DNA of 6,597 nt, from the NCBI GenBank assembly GCA_944384475.1, contig CALWTN010000007.1, positions 1 through 6,597 of the forward strand, written 5' to 3'. The notes beneath the pieces were generated by a model, which made no database searches, was not told the DNA's origin, and worked only from the letters and a program-made list of their open reading frames with translations. The translations under genes were made by a program, and so were the position numbers. The stretch comes from an uncultured Clostridia bacterium. Its GTDB lineage: Bacteria; Bacillota; Clostridia; Christensenellales; UBA1242. Position 1 is the stretch's first letter, and each line of letters begins with the position of its first letter. Positions 1 through 5,557 of this stretch are shown one piece after another.

Positions 1-6
1 ACAAGA

Positions 7-12
7 TATAAT
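7..12 (+). promoter_or_regulatory. Probable -10 element upstream of yajC
   Basis: A perfect TATAAT hexamer lies 31 nt before the yajC start codon. Its -35 partner would fall just outside the left edge, so the promoter cannot be confirmed. If used, transcription would start near position 19, giving a leader of about 25 nt that holds the AAAAAGGAG ribosome binding site (26-34). In such AT-rich DNA an isolated TATAAT can occur by chance. Confidence 0.4.
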
Positions 13-43
13 AATTTTAGTTTTTAAAAAGGAGTTTAAAATT

Positions 44-532
44 ATGTCACAAATTCTTGCACTTGACGCAACTCAAATTATTTTAATTGTTTTGATTGGT
101 TTGCTTGTAATTGCATATCCTATTCTTATTATAAGCAGAAACAAAAAAGAAAATCAGAGGATGACCGAACAGACAAATTCGCTCAAAAGAGGGGATAAAG
201 TTTTGACAACAAGCGGCGTATACGGAAAAATTATCGACATTAAACTTGATGGCACTGCTAAGCAAGTTACCATCGAAACTGGCAGCGATAAATATAAAAG
301 CTATATGACGGTTGATGCTTATGCCATTTATCAAGTTATCAAAGACGAGCCAATCGTTGCTAAGGACTTGCCAAAACTTGAAAAGAAACCAGAAGAAAAC
401 AAAGACGAAAAAGTTGAAAAGCAAGCAGAAAAAAGTCAGCCAAAAACTGAAGAGAAAAAAGAAGAAAAAAAAGATCAACCAAAAAAACAAACTGAAAAGA
501 AAAATAAAACCTCAAAGAAAAAAGATGCTTAA
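44..532 (+). CDS. yajC: YajC, preprotein translocase accessory subunit, with long Lys/Glu-rich tail
   Basis: YajC is a small single-span membrane protein that associates with SecD and SecF and assists Sec-dependent export. The protein has 162 residues. A hydrophobic helix at about 11-30 is followed by the typical cytoplasmic YajC core: the LKRGDKVLTTSGVYGKI segment (47-63), then a beta-rich stretch with VTIETG (75-80), ending near residue 100. The family is usually about 85-115 residues; here residues 101-162 add a low-complexity tail of Lys, Glu, Gln and Pro. The start is supported by AAAAAGGAG at 26-34. A-runs of 7 and 8 in the tail (481-487, 465-472) could be slippage prone, but the frame is continuous. 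The stop codon lies inside a terminator hairpin. The location upstream of secD-secF agrees with the assignment. Family identity is clear; the role of the tail is unknown. Confidence 0.95.
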   Translation: MSQILALDATQIILIVLIGLLVIAYPILIISRNKKENQRMTEQTNSLKRGDKVLTTSGVYGKIIDIKLDGTAKQVTIETGSDKYKSYMTVDAYAIYQVIKDEPIVAKDLPKLEKKPEENKDEKVEKQAEKSQPKTEEKKEEKKDQPKKQTEKKNKTSKKKDA

Positions 533-550
533 ACAAAGCATCTTTTTTGT
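518..550 (+). terminator. Intrinsic terminator overlapping the end of yajC
   Basis: An uninterrupted 13-bp inverted repeat (518-530 with 536-548) encloses the 5-nt loop AAACA. The downstream arm ends in six T residues (543-548). The upstream arm is preceded by A-rich sequence, so the element could also work on the opposite strand. The yajC stop codon TAA (530-532) sits at the top of the stem and in the loop, so the hairpin is partly coding. The outer pairs are all A-T; the core is GATGC/GCATC. Confidence 0.85.
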
Positions 551-627
551 TTCATATTTGATTTTGGACGAGCATAGATTAAAGTATCGTAACAGTAGTT
601 GTATAAAAACTGATAAAGGAGTCAAAT

Positions 628-1041
628 ATGAAAATGAGGGCAAAAAGTTTGGAAGAAAAAAAGCATAACGGCGTTTTTCTTTCAATCGTCAAAGGAAGTT
701 TGATTGCGCTTTGTGTCAGTTTGATAGGAATTTTAATTTTTGCGTTTTGTCTTAAATTCACATCGCTTTCAGACAAGTTAATTCTTCCTGTCAATCAAGT
801 TATTAAAGGTTTGAGCATATTTTTAGGCGTGTTTTTTGGGCTTAAAAAACAAAAGCAAAAGGGACTTATAAGCGGGCTTTTAATTGGTTTTGTTTACACC
901 ATAGTTGCCTTTTTTGCCTTTTCCATTTTAAACGGAGCGTTCAATTTCGACCACACTTTGCTCAACGACATCGTTTTTGGAGCGATTATAGGTGGGATAT
1001 GCGGAATTATATGCGTAAACCTTAAAAAAACTGGCAGGTAA
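628..1041 (+). CDS. TIGR04086/YrzE-family integral membrane protein
   Basis: This is a 137-residue protein of unknown biochemical function. Four hydrophobic helices can be seen at about 20-43, 54-72, 77-101 and 111-131, with a basic N terminus (KMRAKSLEEKKH) and a basic C terminus (NLKKTGR). The KGSLIALCVSL opening of helix 1, the LKFTSLSD loop and the final GGICGIICVNLKK segment resemble the family known as TIGR04086 (YrzE in Bacillus), which in Bacillota commonly lies beside yajC, as it does here. The start is chosen from AAAGGAG at 615-621, six bases before ATG. The gene follows the yajC terminator by about 80 nt. The only possible promoters in 549-627 are weak (for example TTGATT at 558 with TAAAGT at 580), so read-through from yajC may contribute. 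A role in membrane or export biology is only inferred from the neighbours. Confidence 0.85.
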   Translation: MKMRAKSLEEKKHNGVFLSIVKGSLIALCVSLIGILIFAFCLKFTSLSDKLILPVNQVIKGLSIFLGVFFGLKKQKQKGLISGLLIGFVYTIVAFFAFSILNGAFNFDHTLLNDIVFGAIIGGICGIICVNLKKTGR

Positions 1042-1054
1042 AAGTAAAAAACAT

Positions 1055-1083
1055 TTGACAGCGCCCCTTGATTTATATATAAT
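1055..1083 (+). promoter_or_regulatory. Perfect-consensus housekeeping promoter for secD-secF
   Basis: TTGACA (1055-1060) and TATAAT (1078-1083) are separated by exactly 17 bases, the textbook optimum for the main vegetative sigma factor. The predicted transcription start is near 1090, leaving a leader of about 59 nt before secD. Its position directly after the TIGR04086-family gene makes secD-secF an independent transcription unit. Confidence 0.9.
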
Positions 1084-1089
1084 GTTTAA

Positions 1090-1108
1090 GGAAGTGTTTT
1101 GAGCTTCC
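1090..1108 (+). other. Small possible stem-loop at the start of the secD leader
   Basis: GGAAG (1090-1094) can pair with CTTCC (1104-1108) around a 9-nt loop at the expected 5' end of the secD transcript. Such a hairpin could stabilise the message. The stem is only five pairs, there is no T-run after it, and it may be chance. Confidence 0.25.
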
Positions 1109-1148
1109 ATTCATTATTTATAAGCAACTGAATTTTAAGGGGTTATTA

Positions 1149-2558
1149 ATGGCTAAAAAGCGTTCAATTTGGAAATATGCAATTCTTGGCGTGCTTATTG
1201 TTTTAGGGCTGGTTTTGTCGTTTGCACGTTTCCCTGTGGCTGGAACAAATTATGTTTATAATGGTTTTATTAATTCTATTCCACTCGGTCTCGATTTGTC
1301 GGGTGGAGTTTCTGCCGTTTATCAAGCAAAACTTGCTCCAACATCAAATGTTAAAGATTTAAACTCAGCAGTTGAAACAACTGTTTCGCAAGTTGAAAGT
1401 TTGCTTTATGACAGTGGCGCACTTAACTCTTACGTAACAAATCAAGGTGGCGACAAAATTAGAGTGGAGGTTGCTTCAGATTCTGTTTCAACTCAACTTT
1501 TTGATTTAATTGGCCAGCCAGCATACGTTTATATCGCTTCAAATGACACGTTTAATGTCGATGATGTTTCTTCATATGAGGGAGATTTAATTTCAAGCGC
1601 AAATATTAAAAATGCTTATGTAAGTTACGATCAAGAAAATCAAGCTTATGGTGTTATGCTGGACTTTGATAAGGCAGGTGCTGACAAGTTGCAGCAGATG
1701 AGCAAAGTTGCAAGTGAAAAAAGCGAAAACAATTATTTGTATGTTTACATTGGCAATGATGACGCAATTCAACTTTCTTGCACAGAACCAATAACAAATG
1801 GACAAACTTTCATCTCGGGCGGCTCTATCACAAATTCAACAACTGCACAAGAATATGCAATTAAAATTTTGTGCGGCACTTATGACGCTTCGCTTTCACT
1901 TGTTCAAACAAGTGTAATTTCAGCCACGGCTGGCACAAACACGCTTATGTATATCTTGATTGCTTTGGGCGTGGCGCTAGCAATAATTTTGGCATTCTTT
2001 ATCGCAAGATATGGCATTTTTGGCATATTGGCAGATGTAAGTTTAGTTGTGTTTACAATACTATTTTTGTTCTTCCTGCAAGCAATTCCGCTTATTCAAC
2101 TTACGGTTGCTTCTTTGGCAGGAGTTCTCATTTTCTATGCTATCGTTGTGGCATGTCATATTGCTGTTCTTGAAAAAATCAGAAATGAATATGCAACTGG
2201 CAAAAAGATTCCATTATCATTTAAAACCGCCTTTAAAAAATGTTTATGGCCAATTTTAGATTCACATATCGTTCTTGCAATCGTTGCAATAATCTTATGC
2301 ATTGTAGGTTATGCTTCACTGAGAAGCTTAGGTTTGATAATTTTGATTGGTGCAGCACTTTCTTTGTTCTGCTCGCTTGTTGTGTTAAGATTTCTTATCA
2401 AATGGTATTTGCCATTCAATTCTGTAAATCCAAAACCTTTAAGATTAAAACGCTCTAAAATATTGGCGGAATATGCAACCGAGGTTGAGGTTGTCGAAGG
2501 GCAGGAAGATGAAACGCCAGAAAAACAAATAATCGTCACAGATAAGGAGGCAAAATGA
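1149..2558 (+). CDS. secD: SecD, protein-export membrane protein, with altered proton-relay motif
   Basis: SecD works with SecF to complete export of proteins through SecYEG, in studied bacteria using the proton gradient. The protein has 469 residues. TM1 is at about 8-26, the LGLDLSGG motif (46-53, canonical LGLDLRGG) opens the large external P1-type domain (about 33-264), and five helices follow at about 265-289, 290-312, 315-341, 368-389 and 392-418, ending in an acidic cytoplasmic tail (440-469). Domain order and length fit an unfused SecD. In TM4, the canonical GMAVDANVLIFERIRE reads YAIVVACHIAVLEKIRNE (330-347): the conserved proton-relay Asp is Ala335 and the Asn two residues later is His337. 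The Asp after TM4 (D371 in ILDSH) is kept, but the usual Thr pair after it is absent. AAGGGG (1137-1142) supports the start. The gene overlaps secF by 4 nt. Family assignment is firm; mechanism is uncertain. Confidence 0.95.
   Translation: MAKKRSIWKYAILGVLIVLGLVLSFARFPVAGTNYVYNGFINSIPLGLDLSGGVSAVYQAKLAPTSNVKDLNSAVETTVSQVESLLYDSGALNSYVTNQGGDKIRVEVASDSVSTQLFDLIGQPAYVYIASNDTFNVDDVSSYEGDLISSANIKNAYVSYDQENQAYGVMLDFDKAGADKLQQMSKVASEKSENNYLYVYIGNDDAIQLSCTEPITNGQTFISGGSITNSTTAQEYAIKILCGTYDASLSLVQTSVISATAGTNTLMYILIALGVALAIILAFFIARYGIFGILADVSLVVFTILFLFFLQAIPLIQLTVASLAGVLIFYAIVVACHIAVLEKIRNEYATGKKIPLSFKTAFKKCLWPILDSHIVLAIVAIILCIVGYASLRSLGLIILIGAALSLFCSLVVLRFLIKWYLPFNSVNPKPLRLKRSKILAEYATEVEVVEGQEDETPEKQIIVTDKEAK
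2544..2558 (+). promoter_or_regulatory. Ribosome binding site and ATGA stop-start overlap coupling secD to secF
   Basis: AAGGAGG (2544-2550), a full Shine-Dalgarno match, lies inside the last codons of secD. Four bases later the ATG of secF (2555-2557) overlaps the TGA stop of secD (2556-2558). This arrangement favours translational coupling and near-equal production of the two partners. Confidence 0.85.
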
Positions 2559-3637
2559 AAAAGTATAAAAAAAGCCGCCTTAGTTTTGATGAAGCGGTTG
2601 CAACAAGCAATTTTGATTTTATTAAAAATGCAAAGTGGTTTTTGATTGCTCCAGCAATCATCTTGATTGTGGCAATAGTTTTGCTTTGCACGATAGGGTT
2701 TAAGAGTGGCATAGAATTCACTGGCGGCTCGGTTATGACAGTCTACACAAACAACGAAGGCATAATTGAAGGCGCTGAAAAATTTGATGCCGAAAACAAC
2801 AGCCAATATCAACAAATTCAAGATAAAATAGATGCTGTTTTAAAAGCCAACGGCTTGCACGCCTCTTCATATCAAATCTCGTCTATGGATATCAAAGAGT
2901 TGAGCGTCTATGATGGTCAAGCGGTTGTGGTTAAATATCAAAACAACAGCGATGCAACAACCGAGCAAATTCTAAGCACAAATTCAAAAGTTCAATCGCA
3001 ACTTTTGCAGGCGTTTGGTTATGATCAAGCCACCGATGCTAAATATGCCGTTGAAAACTCAGGCACAATCACACCAACCGCAGGCAATGAGCTTTTATAC
3101 ACAGCTGTCATTGCGGTTGTTTCAAGCTTAATTTTAGTTATCATTTATTTGGCACTGAGATTTGGTCTTAACTCATCCTTTTCAACTTTTGTTGCTGTTT
3201 TGCATGACATTTTCATCACAACAGCTCTTGCGTTGATTTTTAGAATTACAATAAATCCAGCATTTGTTATTGCTATGATTGCTGTTATGTGCATATCACT
3301 TTTCAACAATATTTTCTTGTTTGACGCAATCCGCACAAACAACAAGACAGGTGTTTACGACAATCAACCAAACAGCGCTCTTGCAAACGCCAGCATCAAA
3401 CAGATTTTGCCAAGGCAAATCTATATCGCTGCAATAATGTTTATAATCGCAGCTCTTGTTGCAATAATTGCGGTAAGCGATGTGCGTGATTTTGCACTGC
3501 CAATCGCTGTTGGGGTGGTTGCAAGTTTATTCTCATGCTTGTTTGTTTCGCCAACGCTTTGGTCGATCGGCAACAAAGTTGGCAAACACAAAAAGGCAAA
3601 ACAATCATCAAATAAAGACGATAAAGTTGTGGTTTAA
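2555..3637 (+). CDS. secF: SecF, protein-export membrane protein, with altered proton-relay motif
   Basis: SecF is the partner of SecD in the membrane complex that aids late steps of protein translocation. The 360-residue protein shows TM1 at about 28-48, the SGIEFTGG motif (51-58, canonical GIDFTGG), an external P4-type domain at about 59-174, and helices at about 179-201, 204-229, 233-257, 286-306 and 310-336, then a basic tail. The HD pair of TM3 (H217, D218) is kept. In TM4 the canonical SINDTVVVFDRIREN reads SLFNNIFLFDAIRTN (248-262): the Asp corresponding to E. coli SecF D213 is Asn251, and the Arg of FDRIR is Ala258. The Arg of the next helix (E. coli R247) appears to be kept as R287 in QILPRQ. 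Asn251 is encoded by AAC, one base from an Asp codon. The gene is translationally coupled to secD and ends in a terminator. Confidence 0.94.
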   Translation: MKKYKKSRLSFDEAVATSNFDFIKNAKWFLIAPAIILIVAIVLLCTIGFKSGIEFTGGSVMTVYTNNEGIIEGAEKFDAENNSQYQQIQDKIDAVLKANGLHASSYQISSMDIKELSVYDGQAVVVKYQNNSDATTEQILSTNSKVQSQLLQAFGYDQATDAKYAVENSGTITPTAGNELLYTAVIAVVSSLILVIIYLALRFGLNSSFSTFVAVLHDIFITTALALIFRITINPAFVIAMIAVMCISLFNNIFLFDAIRTNNKTGVYDNQPNSALANASIKQILPRQIYIAAIMFIIAALVAIIAVSDVRDFALPIAVGVVASLFSCLFVSPTLWSIGNKVGKHKKAKQSSNKDDKVVV

Positions 3638-3650
3638 CCGCAACTTTTTT
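3623..3650 (+). terminator. Intrinsic terminator around the secF stop codon
   Basis: A 10-bp stem (3623-3632 with 3638-3647, one G-T wobble at 3630/3640) closes a 5-nt TTTAA loop and is followed by a T-run at 3645-3650. The secF stop codon TAA (3635-3637) is the loop itself, so the whole upstream arm is coding sequence. It ends the secD-secF transcript just before the rpsB promoter. Confidence 0.92.
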
Positions 3651-3660
3651 GTTTATTTAC

Positions 3661-3689
3661 TTGCAATAAAAATTAATTTATGATATAAT
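3661..3689 (+). promoter_or_regulatory. Strong promoter for rpsB-tsf with extended -10
   Basis: TTGCAA (3661-3666, 5 of 6 consensus bases assuming TTGACA with C and A exchanged counts as 4) and a perfect TATAAT (3684-3689) are 17 bases apart. The -10 is preceded by TGA (3681-3683), an extended -10 TGn element. The upstream flank is AT rich. Transcription would start near 3696. High strength is expected for a ribosomal protein operon. Confidence 0.88.
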
Positions 3690-3695
3690 CTATTT

Positions 3696-3833
3696 CGTCA
3701 TTGAGACAAACTAAGCACCCTTATCCTATTTTTTCATTGTTGCCTATGTGCTTTTTAGGGTCAAAAGCGCAGGTTGTTGAAAAGAGCCAAAAAGGGAGAG
3801 GGGAAGATTAAAAACGAATAAGGAGGAAAAACA
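3696..3833 (+). promoter_or_regulatory. rpsB 5' leader, candidate autoregulatory RNA
   Basis: The leader of about 138 nt is the longest untranslated region in the window. AAGCAC (3713-3718) can pair with GTGCTT (3748-3753) to form a hairpin followed by further T residues (3754-3756). Its 29-nt loop contains CCTTAT (3719-3724), complementary to ATAAGG (3818-3823) at the ribosome binding site, and CATTGTT (3735-3741), complementary to AACAATG (3830-3836), which includes the start codon. ACCCT (3717-3721) could alternatively pair with AGGGT (3757-3761). The second half is purine rich and has a GGGAGAGGGG stretch (3794-3803) before the true AAGGAGG site (3820-3826). In E. coli, S2 represses its own operon through the leader; whether this unrelated-looking leader does so is inference. 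I do not recognise a named RNA family. Confidence 0.4.
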
Positions 3834-4817
3834 ATGTCGGTTATTTCAATGAAACAACTTCTTGAAGCAGGCGTTCATTTTGGTCACCAAACAAGAAAAT
3901 GGAACCCTAAAATGAAACCTTACATTTTCATGGCAAGAAATGATATTCATATTCTCAACCTTGAAAAAACCAGCGAGCAAATTGACAGAGCATACACTTT
4001 TGTTCGTGACGTTGCTGCTTCAGGAAAAAGCGTTCTCTTTGTGGGAACAAAAAAGCAAGCACAAGAGGCCATTAAGGAAGAAGCAGAAAGATGCGGTATG
4101 TTTTATGTTAATTCAAGATGGCTTGGCGGCACGCTTACAAACTTTAAAACAATTTTAAAAAGGATTGAAAGATTAAACAGACTCAACCAAATGGAAAAAG
4201 TAGGTGAATTTGATCTTCTTCCTAAAAAAGAGGTTGCTTCTTTAAAAGCTGAAAGAGACAAACTCGAAAAAAATCTTGGCGGAATTAAAGATATGAGAGA
4301 AATGCCAGGTGTGATTTTTGTAGTTGACCCATCAAATGAACACATCTGCGTTCGTGAAGCACTTTCTCTTAAAATACCAATGGTTGGACTTGTCGACACC
4401 AACTGCGATCCAAGCGGTATCGACTATGTTATCGCTGGTAATGACGATGCAATCCGTTCGGTTAAACTTATCGCTTCTGCAATCGCTGACGCCGTTATTG
4501 AAGCAAAAGAGGGCGTTTCAATGAAGAAAGAAGAGGATGCAGGCGCAGAAGAAGAGGTTAATTTGGAAGAGGTGATGAAAGAGATCACCATTGAAGATGT
4601 TAAACCAGAAGACAAAGAGAAAAAAGCACCAAAGAAAAAGCCTGCTAAAAAACCTGCTGCTAAAACAGAAAAGGTTGAAGACGCTGCATCAGCAAAAGAA
4701 GAAAAAGCTGAAGAAAGCGTTCAAGAAAAACCTAAAAAAGTTAAGGCTGAAAAGCAAGATGATGCTGAAAAACCTGCTAAAAAAACCGCTAAAAAAACTG
4801 AATCAAAAGGAGAATAA
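3834..4817 (+). CDS. rpsB: 30S ribosomal protein S2 with long basic/acidic C-terminal tail
   Basis: S2 is a late-assembling protein of the small ribosomal subunit. The 327-residue product begins with the diagnostic MKQLLEAGVHFGHQTRKWNP (6-25) and continues with RNDIHILNLEKT (35-46), FVGTKKQAQEAI (69-80), SRWLGGTLTNFKTI (94-107), MPGVIFVVDP (157-166) and VDTNCDPSGIDYVIAGNDDA (187-206). The conserved domain ends near residue 228. The remaining 99 residues are a low-complexity extension, acidic at first (231-260), then Lys/Ala/Pro/Glu repeats such as KKKPAKKPAAK, with a near-repeat of CCTGCT plus A-run plus CC at 4641-4654 and 4773-4787. S2 is usually about 230-260 residues, so the tail is an addition. 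AAGGAGG at 3820-3826 fixes the start. tsf follows after 3 nt in the same frame, the classic S2-EF-Ts pair. Confidence 0.97.
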   Translation: MSVISMKQLLEAGVHFGHQTRKWNPKMKPYIFMARNDIHILNLEKTSEQIDRAYTFVRDVAASGKSVLFVGTKKQAQEAIKEEAERCGMFYVNSRWLGGTLTNFKTILKRIERLNRLNQMEKVGEFDLLPKKEVASLKAERDKLEKNLGGIKDMREMPGVIFVVDPSNEHICVREALSLKIPMVGLVDTNCDPSGIDYVIAGNDDAIRSVKLIASAIADAVIEAKEGVSMKKEEDAGAEEEVNLEEVMKEITIEDVKPEDKEKKAPKKKPAKKPAAKTEKVEDAASAKEEKAEESVQEKPKKVKAEKQDDAEKPAKKTAKKTESKGE

Positions 4818-4820
4818 TTT

Positions 4821-5471
4821 ATGTTTACAGCAAAAGATGTTGCACTTCTTCGTGCAAGAACAAATGCAGGCATGATGGATTGCAAAAAAGCACTCACCGA
4901 ATGTGATGGAGATTTTGAAAAAGCAACTCAATGGCTTAGAGAAAAGGGAATGGCAGCTGCTTCTAAAAAATCTGGCAGAATTGCAAGTGAAGGTGTTGTT
5001 GGCTCATACATTCACATGGGTGGAAAAATCGGTGTGCTTGTTGAAGTAAATTGTGAGACTGATTTCGTTGCAAGAACTGATGCTTTTAACACTCTTGTAA
5101 AAGACATCGCTATGCAAATTGCAGCAGCAAATCCTAAGTATGTTTCAAGAGATGAAGTTCCTGCTGATGTGCTTGAAAAAGAAAAGGAAATTTTGCGTGC
5201 TCAGGCTAAAAACGAAGGCAAGCCAGAAGCAATTATCGAAAAAATGGTTGACGGAAGGGTTGTTAAGTTTTACAAAGATTTTTGCTTGTTAGATCAAGAT
5301 TTTGTTAAAGATCCTTCAAAAACAATCCAAACTGTTTTGAACGAAGCAACACTTACAATCGGCGAAAAAATCACTGTTCGCAGATTTGCTAGATATGAAA
5401 TGGGCGAAGGCTTAGAAAAGCGCCAAGACAATTTAGCAGAAGAGGTTGCTAAACAAATGGCTGGAAAGTAA
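4821..5471 (+). CDS. tsf: Elongation factor Ts, short form
   Basis: EF-Ts is the cytoplasmic guanine nucleotide exchange factor that recharges EF-Tu with GTP during translation elongation. The 216-residue protein has the N-terminal UBA-like domain with RTNAGMMDCKKAL (13-25), the SGRIASEGVVGSYIH segment (51-65) and the signature CETDFVARTDAF (78-89), whose TDFVA (80-84) contacts EF-Tu. The C-terminal part ends with ITVRRFARYEMGEGLEKR (184-201). E. coli and Bacillus forms are about 280-295 residues; this one carries a reduced core, similar in size to the Thermus protein and to those of some Clostridia. The ribosome binding site AAAAGGAG (4805-4812) lies in the last rpsB codons, 8 bases before ATG. 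Co-transcription with rpsB is expected, and a terminator begins 11 nt after the stop. Confidence 0.97.
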   Translation: MFTAKDVALLRARTNAGMMDCKKALTECDGDFEKATQWLREKGMAAASKKSGRIASEGVVGSYIHMGGKIGVLVEVNCETDFVARTDAFNTLVKDIAMQIAAANPKYVSRDEVPADVLEKEKEILRAQAKNEGKPEAIIEKMVDGRVVKFYKDFCLLDQDFVKDPSKTIQTVLNEATLTIGEKITVRRFARYEMGEGLEKRQDNLAEEVAKQMAGK

Positions 5472-5482
5472 ATTTTGCTTAT

Positions 5483-5507
5483 AAACTCGCTTTAATGCGA
5501 GTTTTTT
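5483..5507 (+). terminator. Intrinsic terminator after tsf
   Basis: A perfect 8-bp stem (5483-5490 with 5497-5504, core CTCGC/GCGAG) has a 6-nt loop TTTAAT and ends in six T residues (5502-5507). It closes the rpsB-tsf transcript and separates it from frr. Confidence 0.93.
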
Positions 5508-5509
5508 AT

Positions 5510-5538
5510 TTGCAAAATTCTATAAGATTATGTATACT
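5510..5538 (+). promoter_or_regulatory. Promoter for frr-uppS
   Basis: TTGCAA (5510-5515) and TATACT (5533-5538) have a 17-base spacer and begin two bases after the tsf terminator T-run. The -35 is identical to that of the rpsB promoter. The predicted start near 5545 gives a very short leader of about 13 nt consisting mainly of the ribosome binding site AAAGGAG (5546-5552). Confidence 0.8.
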
Positions 5539-5557
5539 TATTCTTAAAGGAGAAAGT

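Noticed and set aside
83..490. Open reading frame on the - strand opposite yajC
   Set aside because: Its Phe/Leu-rich product is simply the complement of the Lys/Glu-rich yajC codons; no ribosome binding site or family resemblance.
558..607. Possible promoter for the TIGR04086-family gene (TTGATT 558-563 with TAAAGT 580-585, or TATAAA at 602-607)
   Set aside because: Each pair has weak hexamers or a poor partner, and the last would start transcription at the ribosome binding site; too weak to annotate.
312..668. Second + frame across the end of yajC into the next gene
   Set aside because: Lys-only low-complexity product from a shifted reading of the A-rich tail; it crosses the terminator and overlaps two well-supported genes.
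2309..2821. 170-codon frame on the - strand across the secD-secF junction
   Set aside because: It is antisense to two conserved genes and its Cys/Phe/Asn-rich product looks like a shadow.
4641..4787. Repeated CCTGCT plus A-run units in the rpsB tail as a mobile or regulatory repeat
   Set aside because: In frame and explained by repeated Pro-Ala-Lys codons.
4591..4875. + frame overlapping the rpsB tail and the tsf start
   Set aside because: Almost pure Lys/Leu reading of the same A-rich repeats in another frame, with no ribosome binding site of its own.
5495..5557. Upstream ATG extending frr by 21 residues
   Set aside because: It lies in the tsf terminator loop and before the frr promoter; the extra residues do not match the family and the strong AAAGGAG is placed for ATG 5558.
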